A stretch of 64,000 nucleotides of DNA, taken from IMG/VR virus record IMGVR_UViG_3300042892_002029, positions 1-64,000 of that record; one strand, given 5' to 3'. The notes under the pieces are model-generated. The model was not told the DNA's origin and searched no databases. It worked only from the letters and a program-made list of their open reading frames with translations. The stretch's first letter is position 1, and each line of letters opens with the position of its first letter. Below are positions 18,556-29,363 of this stretch, piece after piece. The position numbers were made by a program, and so were the translations under genes. Source of the stretch: a virus.

Positions 18556-20334
18556 ATGGCGATAGGACGAGTAAAATATAGATTAAATAAAACAAAGTTT
18601 CAAGGTGCAGCTAATGTTGATGGGTATTTTAATGTTAATTTAGAATCTGAAATTAAATTATTACCACCAGGTAAAATAAATCGAATAGTTAATGTCGGTG
18701 ATATTTTTGATGGTGAAAGACAAGTTTCAACTAGATATAGAATAGTAAATACATTATCACCAATATTTAGTAATGTATTGTTTAATATTAGCGGTGACAA
18801 AGGCCCAACTTCGTTTGGTGTTACAAATGGGATTAGTTATGATAAATCATATGGTTATCAAACGTTTGATGGTTATATGTTTAAATCTGACCCATTAGAT
18901 AATGATTTTGTTGGCGCTAATGATTTAACATATAGACAATCACTTGAAAAGCATTTAAAGGAAATTGATGGTTGGTTTGGATTTTATAATCCAGATATTA
19001 AAACATTTGGTTTTTGTTCATTCTATGATATGGAACCAACTAGACATCGATTTGACCTAAATAGTTATAATGATATTAGAAATTGGGAATTCACAATTAC
19101 TTATCCATATGCTTCAGATAACCAACATCATTTAGTTAAAAATGGGTTATTAATTACAAGTGCTGAAGTTCGAGATATGGGTGGTGTTGGTATGGTAGCT
19201 TTAGGTTCAGCAGTACCACACAACTTAATAGTTGGTGACACAGTTAGGTTAACTAATATGCCAACTATTAGTATGAATGGTGACTTTAACGTTATAGCAC
19301 TAGGGTTAGATAATGGTGACAGTAAAGAAACATTTTTTGTTGTTGAAATAGACCCAACTACCGCTGTTGTTGGAATTACATTTACAGATGGTAGAATGAA
19401 AAGGTTATATTATGGTAAAGAGGTAACTTATTATTTGAGAAAATTTAAAAAGATTAAAGCTTTCGATTCTCAAACTGAATTGACTCAAGATAGTTATGAA
19501 TCATACCCATTAGCATTTAGTCAAAACATATATAGTGACCAAAATTACCAAATAACGTTTAATGATGATGTTGATATAAGTGATTTAACAGATAACCTAG
19601 GTAGACCATTAAGTGAATTATATTTAACAATGATTAAAACTAAATCTGCAACTATTTTCACTAAAACAATATCTGGTTTTGATTTAGAAAATAAATCAGG
19701 TAATGTAATTACAACTACCGCTGACGGTAGAAAGGTAAGTAATATTAGAAAAATGCACACAAGTTCATTACCATTGGCACCATTTGAAAGTCAAACCCCT
19801 GTGGAAGGTGATGTTAAGATAACAAATCAAGATTATTATGGTGATATTTGTGAATATAGTAAATATGAAGCCAAAGAAACAGCATTACTCAATATTATGC
19901 ATAGGTTCAATACTGTTGATAGAGAAGCTACAACTTCAAAACCAATTGATGGTGGACTTTTAAAAGGACCTAGAAATGAAGGCTATATTTATTATCCACA
20001 TTATAAAATTAAAATTAAAGAATACTCCAATTATGTTGAACAAGGTGATGAAAGTGTTGTTGGTATTCCAGAATATGCTGAAAATTTAGGCGATGGTAGA
20101 TACCTTTGGCGAGATTTATTACCTATAGGTGTTAATGATGGTCAAGAAGAAACTGTTAATTACCCATTTTTAAATGGTTGTCACTATATGTATCAAAACT
20201 TATGTATTTATACTAGAAGACAAGACCCATTTGGATTCTTCGGTTTACAATTCAATGAGGATTACCCATATGATGTAAATGGTGACGGTATTCAAAATAA
20301 CTTTACTACTAAACAAGCTGATGATGTCTGTTAA
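18556..20334 (+). CDS. Probable tail/baseplate structural protein, 592 aa
   Basis: No family is recognised. It starts one base after the previous stop and overlaps the next start by 11 bases, so it is part of the late tail operon. The sequence is beta-rich with many Tyr and Asp residues and lacks membrane segments. The C-terminus contains an EF-hand-like calcium motif (DVNGDGIQNNF, near residue 575), a feature often found in virion adhesins. Structural role inferred from position and composition. Confidence 0.65.
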   Translation: MAIGRVKYRLNKTKFQGAANVDGYFNVNLESEIKLLPPGKINRIVNVGDIFDGERQVSTRYRIVNTLSPIFSNVLFNISGDKGPTSFGVTNGISYDKSYGYQTFDGYMFKSDPLDNDFVGANDLTYRQSLEKHLKEIDGWFGFYNPDIKTFGFCSFYDMEPTRHRFDLNSYNDIRNWEFTITYPYASDNQHHLVKNGLLITSAEVRDMGGVGMVALGSAVPHNLIVGDTVRLTNMPTISMNGDFNVIALGLDNGDSKETFFVVEIDPTTAVVGITFTDGRMKRLYYGKEVTYYLRKFKKIKAFDSQTELTQDSYESYPLAFSQNIYSDQNYQITFNDDVDISDLTDNLGRPLSELYLTMIKTKSATIFTKTISGFDLENKSGNVITTTADGRKVSNIRKMHTSSLPLAPFESQTPVEGDVKITNQDYYGDICEYSKYEAKETALLNIMHRFNTVDREATTSKPIDGGLLKGPRNEGYIYYPHYKIKIKEYSNYVEQGDESVVGIPEYAENLGDGRYLWRDLLPIGVNDGQEETVNYPFLNGCHYMYQNLCIYTRRQDPFGFFGLQFNEDYPYDVNGDGIQNNFTTKQADDVC

Positions 20335-21184
20335 TAAATATACCATAAATTTTAGTAAATTCGCTACAACTACTGGTGCGACCATTAGTATACCTGTAAA
20401 TATGACGTACCAATTGGTTGACCAAGATGAGATAATTCAAACTAAATTTGTTAATGCTGAAATACAAAAAAGTATAAATACTATTTTAGATTATGATAAA
20501 GTTAGATTTAACCCAGTAACATTAAATGGGGACTCAATGTCATTTATTGACAATATTATATATAAAGTTCATTTTTTAACCAGTAGTAATCAATTTAACC
20601 CATCTAGTTATTTTGGTGATATTGGTTTTGATAATTTTGATATTAAATTTAGAAAAAAAGCTTTTACTAAAACATTTTTAAGATTAAATTTTTATGATAG
20701 TGATTCACCAATAACACAGCGTTTAATATCGTTTATAACATTATTCACTAAGATAAACCCAACTGATTATTCAACTGGTGGTTTAACACCTTGGGGTACA
20801 ATTACACCTGTTAATAATTTAAAAACTCAATTTATTTTAGGTAATTCAATAGCAAATAGAAGTCTAAATGGTGAAGGATTTTTTATATATAACTTTAAAG
20901 ATGAAGTCACAGTTGATGCACCTAAAGAATTATATATGCGAGCTGAATTTAATAATGCTAAAAATGGTAAAACAGTTGGTTTAATGTCAACAAGTAGTAC
21001 AACAACAACTATCGACAATTTAGTATCTACTAGTCAAAATTTAACAAATAATATTTTTACAAAATATATATTAAAAACAAATAATGGTCAACATTATTAT
21101 GAGATAGATACTAATTACTCAACAAATGTTCAGGTTATATCTAACGATTATATAATTGATTTATACCAAATAACTGCAATTTAA
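20324..21184 (+). CDS. Probable tail structural protein, 286 aa
   Basis: The frame is open from 20279, but the ATG at 20324 (MSVNKYTINFSKF) overlaps the end of the upstream gene by 11 bases and is the better start; an adjacent ATG at 20321 is possible. The protein is beta-rich with a Ser/Thr-rich stretch near residue 225-245. Its TAA overlaps the next ATG by one base. Not recognised beyond its place in the tail operon. Confidence 0.6.
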   Translation: MSVNKYTINFSKFATTTGATISIPVNMTYQLVDQDEIIQTKFVNAEIQKSINTILDYDKVRFNPVTLNGDSMSFIDNIIYKVHFLTSSNQFNPSSYFGDIGFDNFDIKFRKKAFTKTFLRLNFYDSDSPITQRLISFITLFTKINPTDYSTGGLTPWGTITPVNNLKTQFILGNSIANRSLNGEGFFIYNFKDEVTVDAPKELYMRAEFNNAKNGKTVGLMSTSSTTTTIDNLVSTSQNLTNNIFTKYILKTNNGQHYYEIDTNYSTNVQVISNDYIIDLYQITAI

Positions 21185-22050
21185 TGGAAACTAAAAAAAT
21201 AAAAATATTATTAGAAAATTATATTAGTAAAAATCCAGATAGTGGTTATGGTTCAATAACTGCAACCACTTTTAATGTTAATATATTTTTAACGCAAGAA
21301 CTTAAAGATATTGGTAAGTTTATGGATTTTCCATATATTACTTTTGATAAAAATGCATCAACATTAACTTACGCACCAATACCAGAAAAATTAAATTATT
21401 ACGGTGGTGGTAATTTTAACTTTATCACTCAACAAGGGGCAAACTTTTTCCCAAGTGGTACTAATTTTAGTGATGTTAGATATAAAAATAGAATTGTTTC
21501 AGATTATTTTACTAACAATATAATTGTAACTGGATTAACTGAAGATAGGTTAGAAAATGTTAGTAGTTATGGTTATACTGGTAATACTAAATATATACCA
21601 GGTTTTGATTTAGAAAAAGGTATTTATTTTAACTATGTTGATTCAATGATAAGTGGAATAACCAGAGTTATTAGTTTAAATGACTTCAACCCAATAATTT
21701 ATACTGAGGATGCTAAATTAAATGACCCAAATTTGGGAACAACATTACAGGGTGATGGTATTTTATTTAAAACTTATTCAGGTAGTACACGACTTGATAA
21801 AATTAACGGAATACCAATAACACAGATGTATTATCATGGTCAAGGTACTAATAAAACTAATTCTAGTTTATCAGCATTGACTATTGAAGAATATTTATTA
21901 CATATAACAGAGACACCAAAAGTACAAAACGAACTATTTATAGATAGAGGTGCAACAACAGTAATACAAAGTCATTTACAATTGGGTGAAGTATCATCGT
22001 TGGGTGACCTAATAAATTACGGAAACGGATATTATAATATATTAACATAA
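21184..22050 (+). CDS. Probable tail structural protein, 288 aa
   Basis: Starts on the last base of the preceding stop codon (TAATG), so translation is probably coupled. It is a Gly/Asn/Thr-rich, beta-rich chain with no recognised domain. It sits in an uninterrupted run of tail genes. Its homologs, if any, should be in related Bacteroidota myoviruses. Confidence 0.6.
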   Translation: METKKIKILLENYISKNPDSGYGSITATTFNVNIFLTQELKDIGKFMDFPYITFDKNASTLTYAPIPEKLNYYGGGNFNFITQQGANFFPSGTNFSDVRYKNRIVSDYFTNNIIVTGLTEDRLENVSSYGYTGNTKYIPGFDLEKGIYFNYVDSMISGITRVISLNDFNPIIYTEDAKLNDPNLGTTLQGDGILFKTYSGSTRLDKINGIPITQMYYHGQGTNKTNSSLSALTIEEYLLHITETPKVQNELFIDRGATTVIQSHLQLGEVSSLGDLINYGNGYYNILT

Positions 22051-22056
22051 AAAGAC

Positions 22057-22968
22057 ATGGCAACAGGAGCATACGGTATAGTTAGACCAGCAGACGTTAA
22101 CCCTAGTGATGTAGAAATTACAGTTTTCTACTCACCAAATAGGAATATACAAACTACTAAAAGTTTTAAATTAGCATCTTCTAATTTAATTCAAATAGAT
22201 AACCCAAATAAAACTGGTACTGGTTTTGAAATTTTTGGTGGTTTATACACATTAAAATTACCACTTGGTGATTTTGGTGCTGTAGGTATTTATACAATTG
22301 CTATAAAACCAGTTGAAATAAGAACAACAATTGTGGATTGTGGTGTATTATCATCATCACCAGATATAAAAGGTATTGTACTTGATGGTTCTGACCCAAA
22401 TATTGCAGCATTTGCTGATAAATTTGAAAATAATAATTTAGCTGGTTATAGAATTGAATACTTAACTCCAAACCCAAGTTCTACTGATTTAAAACTTAGA
22501 AATTTCTTTAGAGTTGTTACCTCAAACAATAGAGCTGAACCAGTTAACCAAAATTTAACAAATTCCAATCAAAAAGCAATTAGATATAGATTTAATGACA
22601 ATTCGACATTAGTTTTTTGTACGGTATCACCTAGTTCAGAATCAAACGTTACACCGAATGTATTCCCATTTATAGGTCAACCAAATCAAGAGATTATAAT
22701 AACCAACACTTATTTTAATCCATTTGTATTGGAAGTTGAAGTTGTTGAACATGACATAGAAACATTAGCTATTGGTCTATTTGGAAATCAAAGTAAATCA
22801 CTTGAAGATGGAGTTTATACATTATATAATTTTAATAATGATATTTATAAACAATACAGTCTTTATGAGATTAAAGATAGATTTACAGGTAAACCGTTGT
22901 ATGAAATTAAAGAAGCGAAAGTGAGTATTGATTTCACTAAAGCTTTTAATGATATTAGTAATGTTTAA
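22057..22968 (+). CDS. Probable tail structural protein, 303 aa
   Basis: Begins MATGAYGIVRPADVNPSDVE six bases after the previous stop. The sequence is mostly beta strands, with a LPLGDFGAVGIYTIAIKP segment resembling an Ig-like or carbohydrate-binding fold; this is only an impression. Its position in the operon between two large tail genes supports a virion role. Confidence 0.6.
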   Translation: MATGAYGIVRPADVNPSDVEITVFYSPNRNIQTTKSFKLASSNLIQIDNPNKTGTGFEIFGGLYTLKLPLGDFGAVGIYTIAIKPVEIRTTIVDCGVLSSSPDIKGIVLDGSDPNIAAFADKFENNNLAGYRIEYLTPNPSSTDLKLRNFFRVVTSNNRAEPVNQNLTNSNQKAIRYRFNDNSTLVFCTVSPSSESNVTPNVFPFIGQPNQEIIITNTYFNPFVLEVEVVEHDIETLAIGLFGNQSKSLEDGVYTLYNFNNDIYKQYSLYEIKDRFTGKPLYEIKEAKVSIDFTKAFNDISNV

Positions 22969-22976
22969 ATATAGAA

Positions 22977-25900
22977 ATGGTGCAAAACGATAAAATAAAA
23001 ATAGTTGGGTATGCTCAAAAGGTTTTTTATAATAATGGTATAGAATATAGAAATTTTACCCCAGATTTAGTGGGTAATCAACTTACTAGTGATAGTAATA
23101 CCCCATTATTTACTTATGGTAATTTTGCTATAACAAAAAATACTGAAGGTAGGGATGTAATTAATTATCCTACTAAACCTTATAGTGATTTTGTTACACT
23201 AGACAGTATTGGTGGTACATCAGAAGTTATTGATTTAATATTTAACGCAAATGTTAATATTAAATTGAATATCGATAATACAAAATTATCAAATTTTGCA
23301 TATTTTGGTTCCTCAACTGAATTCATGAGAGTTACCTTAGAATCGATAATTACAAAATGGCCAGCATCCATATATATCAAACCTTTAGATAATGAAACGT
23401 ATGATTCTGTATATACAGTTGAGGATTATACTTATAACTATACAAACGATACCTCTAAATTTAAAGTTAAAACTAATTCATTTATTAATAATTACGATGT
23501 TATATATAATGTTGGTGGTATATTATTAAACACATATGGGAATGAATTACGAAATTTAGTTGTAAACTACACTAGTTATAATATTTTAACTAATGGTGAA
23601 GAATACAACATATTACAATTTACAGGGTCAACAAATTTATATGATGATTATGTAACTATAGTTACTAATGGTAACCCATTCCCATCTGCAATATACCAAC
23701 CACAATATCAAACATACCATATAAAACCAACTTCAGCTGAGGGTGAAAAATTCTTTATGGGTTTAGAGCCATTTGAAAATTACCTATTAAATAGATTAAC
23801 AACACCAAAATATAAATCAACGTTTGATTATCAATATTTAACTGATACTGGACTTATATATAATACTAGTACAAGTGTAGTTTGGCCAACAAGTGATGGT
23901 TATAATTTAGATTTTAGTACAAATGCATATATAAATTATGTAAATGAATTATTAAAAATTTGTACATCAACTGATGAAACTCATTCAGATTTAATGAGTA
24001 GATTTTTAGTTAGTGAATCAATTTCAAACTTCGATACTATACCTAGATGTGATGGTACTGAAGAAGAAACTTCTGGTCAAAAAATGAATAAAACCTTAAA
24101 GATATATGGTAGGGAATTTGATGAAGTTAAAAAATATATAGATGGTATTAGATATGCTAACAACGTTAGCTATGATAAGAAAAATAATGCACCTGATGAA
24201 ATGATTAAATATATTGCCAGAGTTATGGGTTGGCAATTAACTAGTTCAGTTATTGAAAATGATTTATTAAAAGCATATTTAGATGCCCCAGCACCATCTT
24301 ATTCTGGTTATAGTCGTGGTTTAACAGCAGCTGAGGCTGAAATTGAATTATGGAGAAGACTTATATTAAACTCAGCCTGGTTATTCAAATCTAAAGGGAC
24401 CAGAAAAGCTGTTGAATTTTTATTTAAATTTATTGGAGCCCCAGAAGGTTTAATAAATTTGAATGAGTATATATATGCTGCAAAAAGTAAAATAGATATT
24501 GATTCATTTGAATCAGTATTATTAGAAAATAATTATGATACTGATTTAACATCTTATAATGTTGATTCAAATGGATTCCCAAATACAATAGCTGATACAC
24601 CGACAATGTATTTTCAAAAAGGTGGTTTATGGTATAGAGAAACTGGTGGTTCAAATGCTGCAACCCAAATAAATCAAGGTAATAACCCACACATCGGACC
24701 TTATGATGGTGGTGTTGAATATATAAATCAATTTAGAAGTTTATTACCTGATTTTCAACCAACTGTGTTAACATCATCAACATACACGACAAGTGTAGTA
24801 GAATTATTTACAAATTATAATAATGGTTTAATAAATAACTATAGTGGTGATACATATGTGGGTATTGAAACATATTCTGGTGTTACATTAGAGGATTGTT
24901 TCTTATATGTTGCTGATATAATAAGTGACCCACATCCAACAGCAGAATTAACGGATTGTGGTTGTGATTTACCAAGTGAAGATTTATCATTAATTATTGA
25001 TATTAAACGAGATGAATTAACAGAAGCTGAGCAATTTAATAATTGTAGTATAAGAATTAGTGGTTATACATATGTTGATAGTACAAATACTAATTTCTAT
25101 AATACACCATATGTGTTTAATTGGAATTATTTAACATATAATGTTGATGGTTCATTAAATAGTCAATACTACGTTTCACCATTTATATCACCAACTTGTT
25201 GTAATAATATAGTTAACGGTGCATCATATTTATATGATGAATATATTATTAACTCAACAACTGGTAAACCAACACTATCAAATAGTGGTTATATTTGTTG
25301 TAAAGCACCAACTATTAAGCCAACACCAACAGGACCACCTGTAGCATTTACAAACTTTGGATTTGTAACACCAACTGTAACACCAGTAACACCAAGAACA
25401 CCAGTATTATCACCAACGGTTCAAGTATCAGCAGACTCATCGATTAAAGGTGATGTTTCAGTACCAAATTATAGAGGTAATGGTTGTGGTTGTTATATAG
25501 GTTGTCAATGGCGATTAGCTGGACCATTATTGGGTCAGATGTATACAGCAAATAATGAAATGTATTTGAAATTTGTAACACCACAAAATAACTGGGGAAC
25601 AACTGGTACACCACAATATAGAGTCACTGTTCAGTCAGATTCATGTTTTTGCCCATTAAGGTATACAACACCAACAAGTATTGTAGACCCATATACAAAT
25701 AAAATTGGGTATGCTTGTAAATTAACACCAAACGGTAAATCATTATTAACATTATCACAAACAAATGCGACTTATGGAACAATTAACAGTACATTATACC
25801 AATTATTTTATCAAAAATCTATTGGTGAAATTGCATGTACAGCTACCACCCCTATAGCATTATGTAATATGACATTAGGGGTAATACCTAGGATAGTAAC

Positions 25901-26165
25901 TAAAGCTACTGACATAAATGTTTCAGTACCACAAATATCAAATGGTGTAGGACCATATACTTACTTATGGGAAATTATAACACAAACTGGTATATATTCT
26001 AATTATGGTATTTTAAGTAGCAATACATTAGCAACACCACTAATTGGTCCACTAAACGCAACGCCGATTAATGTATCATATGGTAATTTTGAAATTAAAT
26101 TAACAGTAACTGACTCAAAAGGTTGTAAGGCTAGTACAAATGCCACATATATTGCAACTGTTTAA
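22977..26165 (+). CDS. Large baseplate/tail protein with tail-protein-I-like region and PKD-like C-terminus, 1062 aa
   Basis: Residues ~370-500 (FDEVKKYIDGIRYANNVSYD, then MIKYIARVMGWQL, LWRRLILNSAWLFKSKGTRKAVEFLFKFIGAP) resemble the helical core of phage tail protein I / wedge proteins, which links baseplate and fibres. Residues ~640-800 are Cys-rich with CC pairs and a Pro/Thr-rich linker (KPTPTGPPV, then many TP repeats near 810). The last ~90 residues form a PKD-like domain (NGVGPYTYLWEI...LTVTDSKGC). The order suggests a wedge anchor with an exposed adhesin-like arm. Inference from motifs. Confidence 0.7.
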   Translation: MVQNDKIKIVGYAQKVFYNNGIEYRNFTPDLVGNQLTSDSNTPLFTYGNFAITKNTEGRDVINYPTKPYSDFVTLDSIGGTSEVIDLIFNANVNIKLNIDNTKLSNFAYFGSSTEFMRVTLESIITKWPASIYIKPLDNETYDSVYTVEDYTYNYTNDTSKFKVKTNSFINNYDVIYNVGGILLNTYGNELRNLVVNYTSYNILTNGEEYNILQFTGSTNLYDDYVTIVTNGNPFPSAIYQPQYQTYHIKPTSAEGEKFFMGLEPFENYLLNRLTTPKYKSTFDYQYLTDTGLIYNTSTSVVWPTSDGYNLDFSTNAYINYVNELLKICTSTDETHSDLMSRFLVSESISNFDTIPRCDGTEEETSGQKMNKTLKIYGREFDEVKKYIDGIRYANNVSYDKKNNAPDEMIKYIARVMGWQLTSSVIENDLLKAYLDAPAPSYSGYSRGLTAAEAEIELWRRLILNSAWLFKSKGTRKAVEFLFKFIGAPEGLINLNEYIYAAKSKIDIDSFESVLLENNYDTDLTSYNVDSNGFPNTIADTPTMYFQKGGLWYRETGGSNAATQINQGNNPHIGPYDGGVEYINQFRSLLPDFQPTVLTSSTYTTSVVELFTNYNNGLINNYSGDTYVGIETYSGVTLEDCFLYVADIISDPHPTAELTDCGCDLPSEDLSLIIDIKRDELTEAEQFNNCSIRISGYTYVDSTNTNFYNTPYVFNWNYLTYNVDGSLNSQYYVSPFISPTCCNNIVNGASYLYDEYIINSTTGKPTLSNSGYICCKAPTIKPTPTGPPVAFTNFGFVTPTVTPVTPRTPVLSPTVQVSADSSIKGDVSVPNYRGNGCGCYIGCQWRLAGPLLGQMYTANNEMYLKFVTPQNNWGTTGTPQYRVTVQSDSCFCPLRYTTPTSIVDPYTNKIGYACKLTPNGKSLLTLSQTNATYGTINSTLYQLFYQKSIGEIACTATTPIALCNMTLGVIPRIVTKATDINVSVPQISNGVGPYTYLWEIITQTGIYSNYGILSSNTLATPLIGPLNATPINVSYGNFEIKLTVTDSKGCKASTNATYIATV

Positions 26166-26238
26166 TTTATTTTAAAAAAAAATAGATTATATTAATGAAT
26201 AATTGAAAGATTGAATAATTATAATAAAGGATATATGA

Positions 26239-29112
26239 ATGGAAACTTATAAGTGCCAACCAACAATAGACAACCCATGCTTAACTGCTGATGAAATAGT
26301 TAATGGTGGTGGGGAAATAATGCATCAATTAGATGGGTCTGTTTCGGTATGGATTAATACTGATTCTGGTGTGGTACCATACAACAATGCGAATACTAAA
26401 ATATGTTGTGAATACCTAGGATATGTCTTTGATATTGAAAATCAAAAATGTTTATGGAGTGACCCAATCTCATGTGATACATGTGAAATGAAAATTGTTA
26501 TTAACCCAAATGGTGATGATGGTGATTATTTTACTGTTAATGAAAATTCAGAATGTTCATTAGATATCACATTAGATTATACATTTAAATTCGATTGTTC
26601 AATTCTAGCAAGTGGTGAAACAATAAATGAAGATGCAATAGCAATAGAAAGTGATATTGAAAGTATAAATCATGAAATAGAAAGTGCTCAACTTGAATGT
26701 GCGGCATTAAGTGGTGCGTGTTTTCAATACAATAGTATTTATACTGCTATGTGCTATACAATACTAGTTACTAACCACGTATCTGATTATGATGCGAACC
26801 CATATTATAATTCAGTAACACCAGCTAAAACTCCAGCTGGGACGACTAGTGTATCAACACCACTTTCAGGTGACATGTTAGCTTTACCGTCACATTCAAC
26901 AGTATGTTGTTTAACTGAAGAAGGTTTAATAGCCTGGCAAGCGATATTAGGAGATGTTAAGTATAATGCTTGGTTAGCATCGAATGGTTGCGATACAACG
27001 ATTTATACTAATCAACAATCACAAAATTTATATACAGATGGTAACAACATTGCGTTAGAAACCAATTCACCAAATCCTTATTTTTCAGAAACAAGTGATG
27101 GTATTTGTGATAAGCAAAATGCATATGAAGAAATGTTAAGTGTTTGTGGTGAATACCAAGCATGTTTAGATATAATTGCTGAATTACAAACTCAACTTGG
27201 AGATTTACAAAATGAATTAGCAAATTTAGAAACTGAAGGTGTTTTATGTAATGACCCTATTGCTAATTTAGAGAACTTTACAGCTTCTTTCTCGTTAGAT
27301 GTTGAAACTGATACACCAATGTTATATGAAACCGTATACGAAGAACAAATATTTGGTATTGGTGAAGGTAACCTAATGCAATACATAATTGATAGTGATG
27401 GGTTAACAGGTATTATAATTAGTGGTGAAACTGGTGTTTTGCCAGGTTTTTCAGTTGAAACAACATGTACTTATGATGAGATTTGCAAATCTAAACGTGA
27501 TGAATTTATAAGACAATTATATTTAACAGAATATCTACCAAATTTTGGTGCCCCAGAAAATAATTTAGAAAATACTGAGTTATTACAATTAATGGGTGGT
27601 TGGTATAATTCAGCTTGGCTAAGCTATGGTGTAACAATCAATGACCCAGTGGTTATTGAACAGATAAAAAATAAAAAGATAAGAATTAGCATCAAGGTTA
27701 ATACATGTTGTTTAGATTTTGCACTTTTATTAGATAAAATAAAGGTAACACAAAATTGTGAATCAATTGATAATACCTTTATTAAAATATCAAAACCTTT
27801 TGGGTTTGAACTTGAAAAATTTGTTGACAATAAGAAATCTTGGGTATCGAATGAATTACCAGAGAAAAGATTACATCTATTAGATTGGAGAAATACTGAA
27901 TACCCAATCAATGACCATAGGTTAGCTATTAACACAAAGGAAATTGATTTAAATATTGACCCAGCTAAAGCAATTGAGGGTGATGTATTTAAGTATGCAT
28001 ATAATAACCCATGTGTACTTGATTATACAGGTAGTAGTATAAGTTTATCTGGATATTGTGGTGGTGATTATACTGATATTAGCTCAAAACTAATGACACC
28101 ATTATCCGAAGTTAATACTGTTGAAGAATTTGAAAGAATAGTATATAGTGAATTAATAGATGCGAAAACTAGACAAAGTATTACAGCGTATCCATTACTT
28201 AGGTTATTATATGAAAGGTATTTAAGTAATACACTTTGTAACGGCATTAGTAATGGGTATAATTATGATTCAATGCAAAATATATCACAATTAGTTGGTG
28301 ATTATTGGGTTGATTTAATTGAACAGTTTGTACCAGCCACAACTATTTGGGGCTCTACATTTATTTATAGAAATAGTGTTTTTGACACTCAAAAATATGC
28401 ATACAAAAGTAATACATTATGGTTATGTGAAGACCCATCACCTAGTTTTCCTTTTTCAGCGATTAGTAGTGATTGTAATACACAAGTAATTAAAGTTGAT
28501 TTATCAAGTGATACTCCACCAGCAAGTGGTTCAACACCTTTCGATAGTACCAATTTCTTTAGTTGTAATCAATATACCTATTGTGATTGCGTGTGGACAA
28601 TGACTAATTATTGTGATTCTGAATTTATAGGTCGAATAATTGGTGATGAGGAATATGCTAACTATTGTGAAACTAATTTATTAATTGAAACTGTACCACT
28701 TGTATTAAATTTAATAACGGTACCAGGTTGTAATGCTTTTAACCAAACTTGGGATTCAATTAATAGAATATTTAGTCAAACGTTAAAAATAACAGATACA
28801 TCATTTATACCAGTAACAACAGAATACAATTATGATGTTATGGCATATGGTAATAATATGAATGGTATAACATTATCAGTAACAAAATTAAATACTAGTA
28901 CGATTAGAATTGATTGGGTTATACCAATAGCTTCACCAGACCCAATATTAACATCATGTCCTGGTTACTATACAAATTATGACCCAACAACATCAGCAAA
29001 AGAAATGTTCCCTATCTGGGATATAATTCCTATTGTTATAGTTACGGAACCAGAATTTAATTGTGAAATAACTAGATTGTTCATAAAAATAGTTAACCCT
29101 AAATATTTATAA
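26239..29112 (+). CDS. Large Cys-rich tail protein, 957 aa
   Basis: Preceded by an AAAGGA sequence, one of the few Shine-Dalgarno-like sites here; ATG at 26239 is used (an overlapping ATG at 26235 is out of frame). The N-terminal 110 residues hold many Cys (ICCEYLGYVFDIENQKCLW, DPISCDTCEM), a coiled-coil stretch lies near 300-330 (CLDIIAELQTQLGDLQNEL), and the rest is beta-rich. No catalytic motif is seen. It belongs to the late tail operon, and its size and Cys content suggest a virion surface protein. Confidence 0.65.
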   Translation: METYKCQPTIDNPCLTADEIVNGGGEIMHQLDGSVSVWINTDSGVVPYNNANTKICCEYLGYVFDIENQKCLWSDPISCDTCEMKIVINPNGDDGDYFTVNENSECSLDITLDYTFKFDCSILASGETINEDAIAIESDIESINHEIESAQLECAALSGACFQYNSIYTAMCYTILVTNHVSDYDANPYYNSVTPAKTPAGTTSVSTPLSGDMLALPSHSTVCCLTEEGLIAWQAILGDVKYNAWLASNGCDTTIYTNQQSQNLYTDGNNIALETNSPNPYFSETSDGICDKQNAYEEMLSVCGEYQACLDIIAELQTQLGDLQNELANLETEGVLCNDPIANLENFTASFSLDVETDTPMLYETVYEEQIFGIGEGNLMQYIIDSDGLTGIIISGETGVLPGFSVETTCTYDEICKSKRDEFIRQLYLTEYLPNFGAPENNLENTELLQLMGGWYNSAWLSYGVTINDPVVIEQIKNKKIRISIKVNTCCLDFALLLDKIKVTQNCESIDNTFIKISKPFGFELEKFVDNKKSWVSNELPEKRLHLLDWRNTEYPINDHRLAINTKEIDLNIDPAKAIEGDVFKYAYNNPCVLDYTGSSISLSGYCGGDYTDISSKLMTPLSEVNTVEEFERIVYSELIDAKTRQSITAYPLLRLLYERYLSNTLCNGISNGYNYDSMQNISQLVGDYWVDLIEQFVPATTIWGSTFIYRNSVFDTQKYAYKSNTLWLCEDPSPSFPFSAISSDCNTQVIKVDLSSDTPPASGSTPFDSTNFFSCNQYTYCDCVWTMTNYCDSEFIGRIIGDEEYANYCETNLLIETVPLVLNLITVPGCNAFNQTWDSINRIFSQTLKITDTSFIPVTTEYNYDVMAYGNNMNGITLSVTKLNTSTIRIDWVIPIASPDPILTSCPGYYTNYDPTTSAKEMFPIWDIIPIVIVTEPEFNCEITRLFIKIVNPKYL

Positions 29113-29114
29113 GT

Positions 29115-29363
29115 ATGCCGATATTAATACAAAATATAAATGCGTCACTAACTGAACCAATATCAGATAGTTTAATAGGGATACAGGGTGTTTCAACATC
29201 AGTGTATGATACAACTTGTAATCATATTGAAGCTCCTGGATTTGAAGCTTTTGTTTTTAATTTTTCTAAAGTAATTAGTACTGAAAATTTAATAACTAAT
29301 GTTAATTATGGTTTAATAGTTAATAATAACAATACATTTAAAGAATTGAATATTTCATATTAA
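29115..29363 (+). CDS. Small probable tail protein, 82 aa
   Basis: Two bases separate it from the previous stop, and its own TAA overlaps the next ATG by one base (TAATG). The sequence is short and hydrophobic/polar mixed, starting MPILIQNINASLTEP. No recognised domain. Operon position is the only clue to function. Confidence 0.55.
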   Translation: MPILIQNINASLTEPISDSLIGIQGVSTSVYDTTCNHIEAPGFEAFVFNFSKVISTENLITNVNYGLIVNNNNTFKELNISY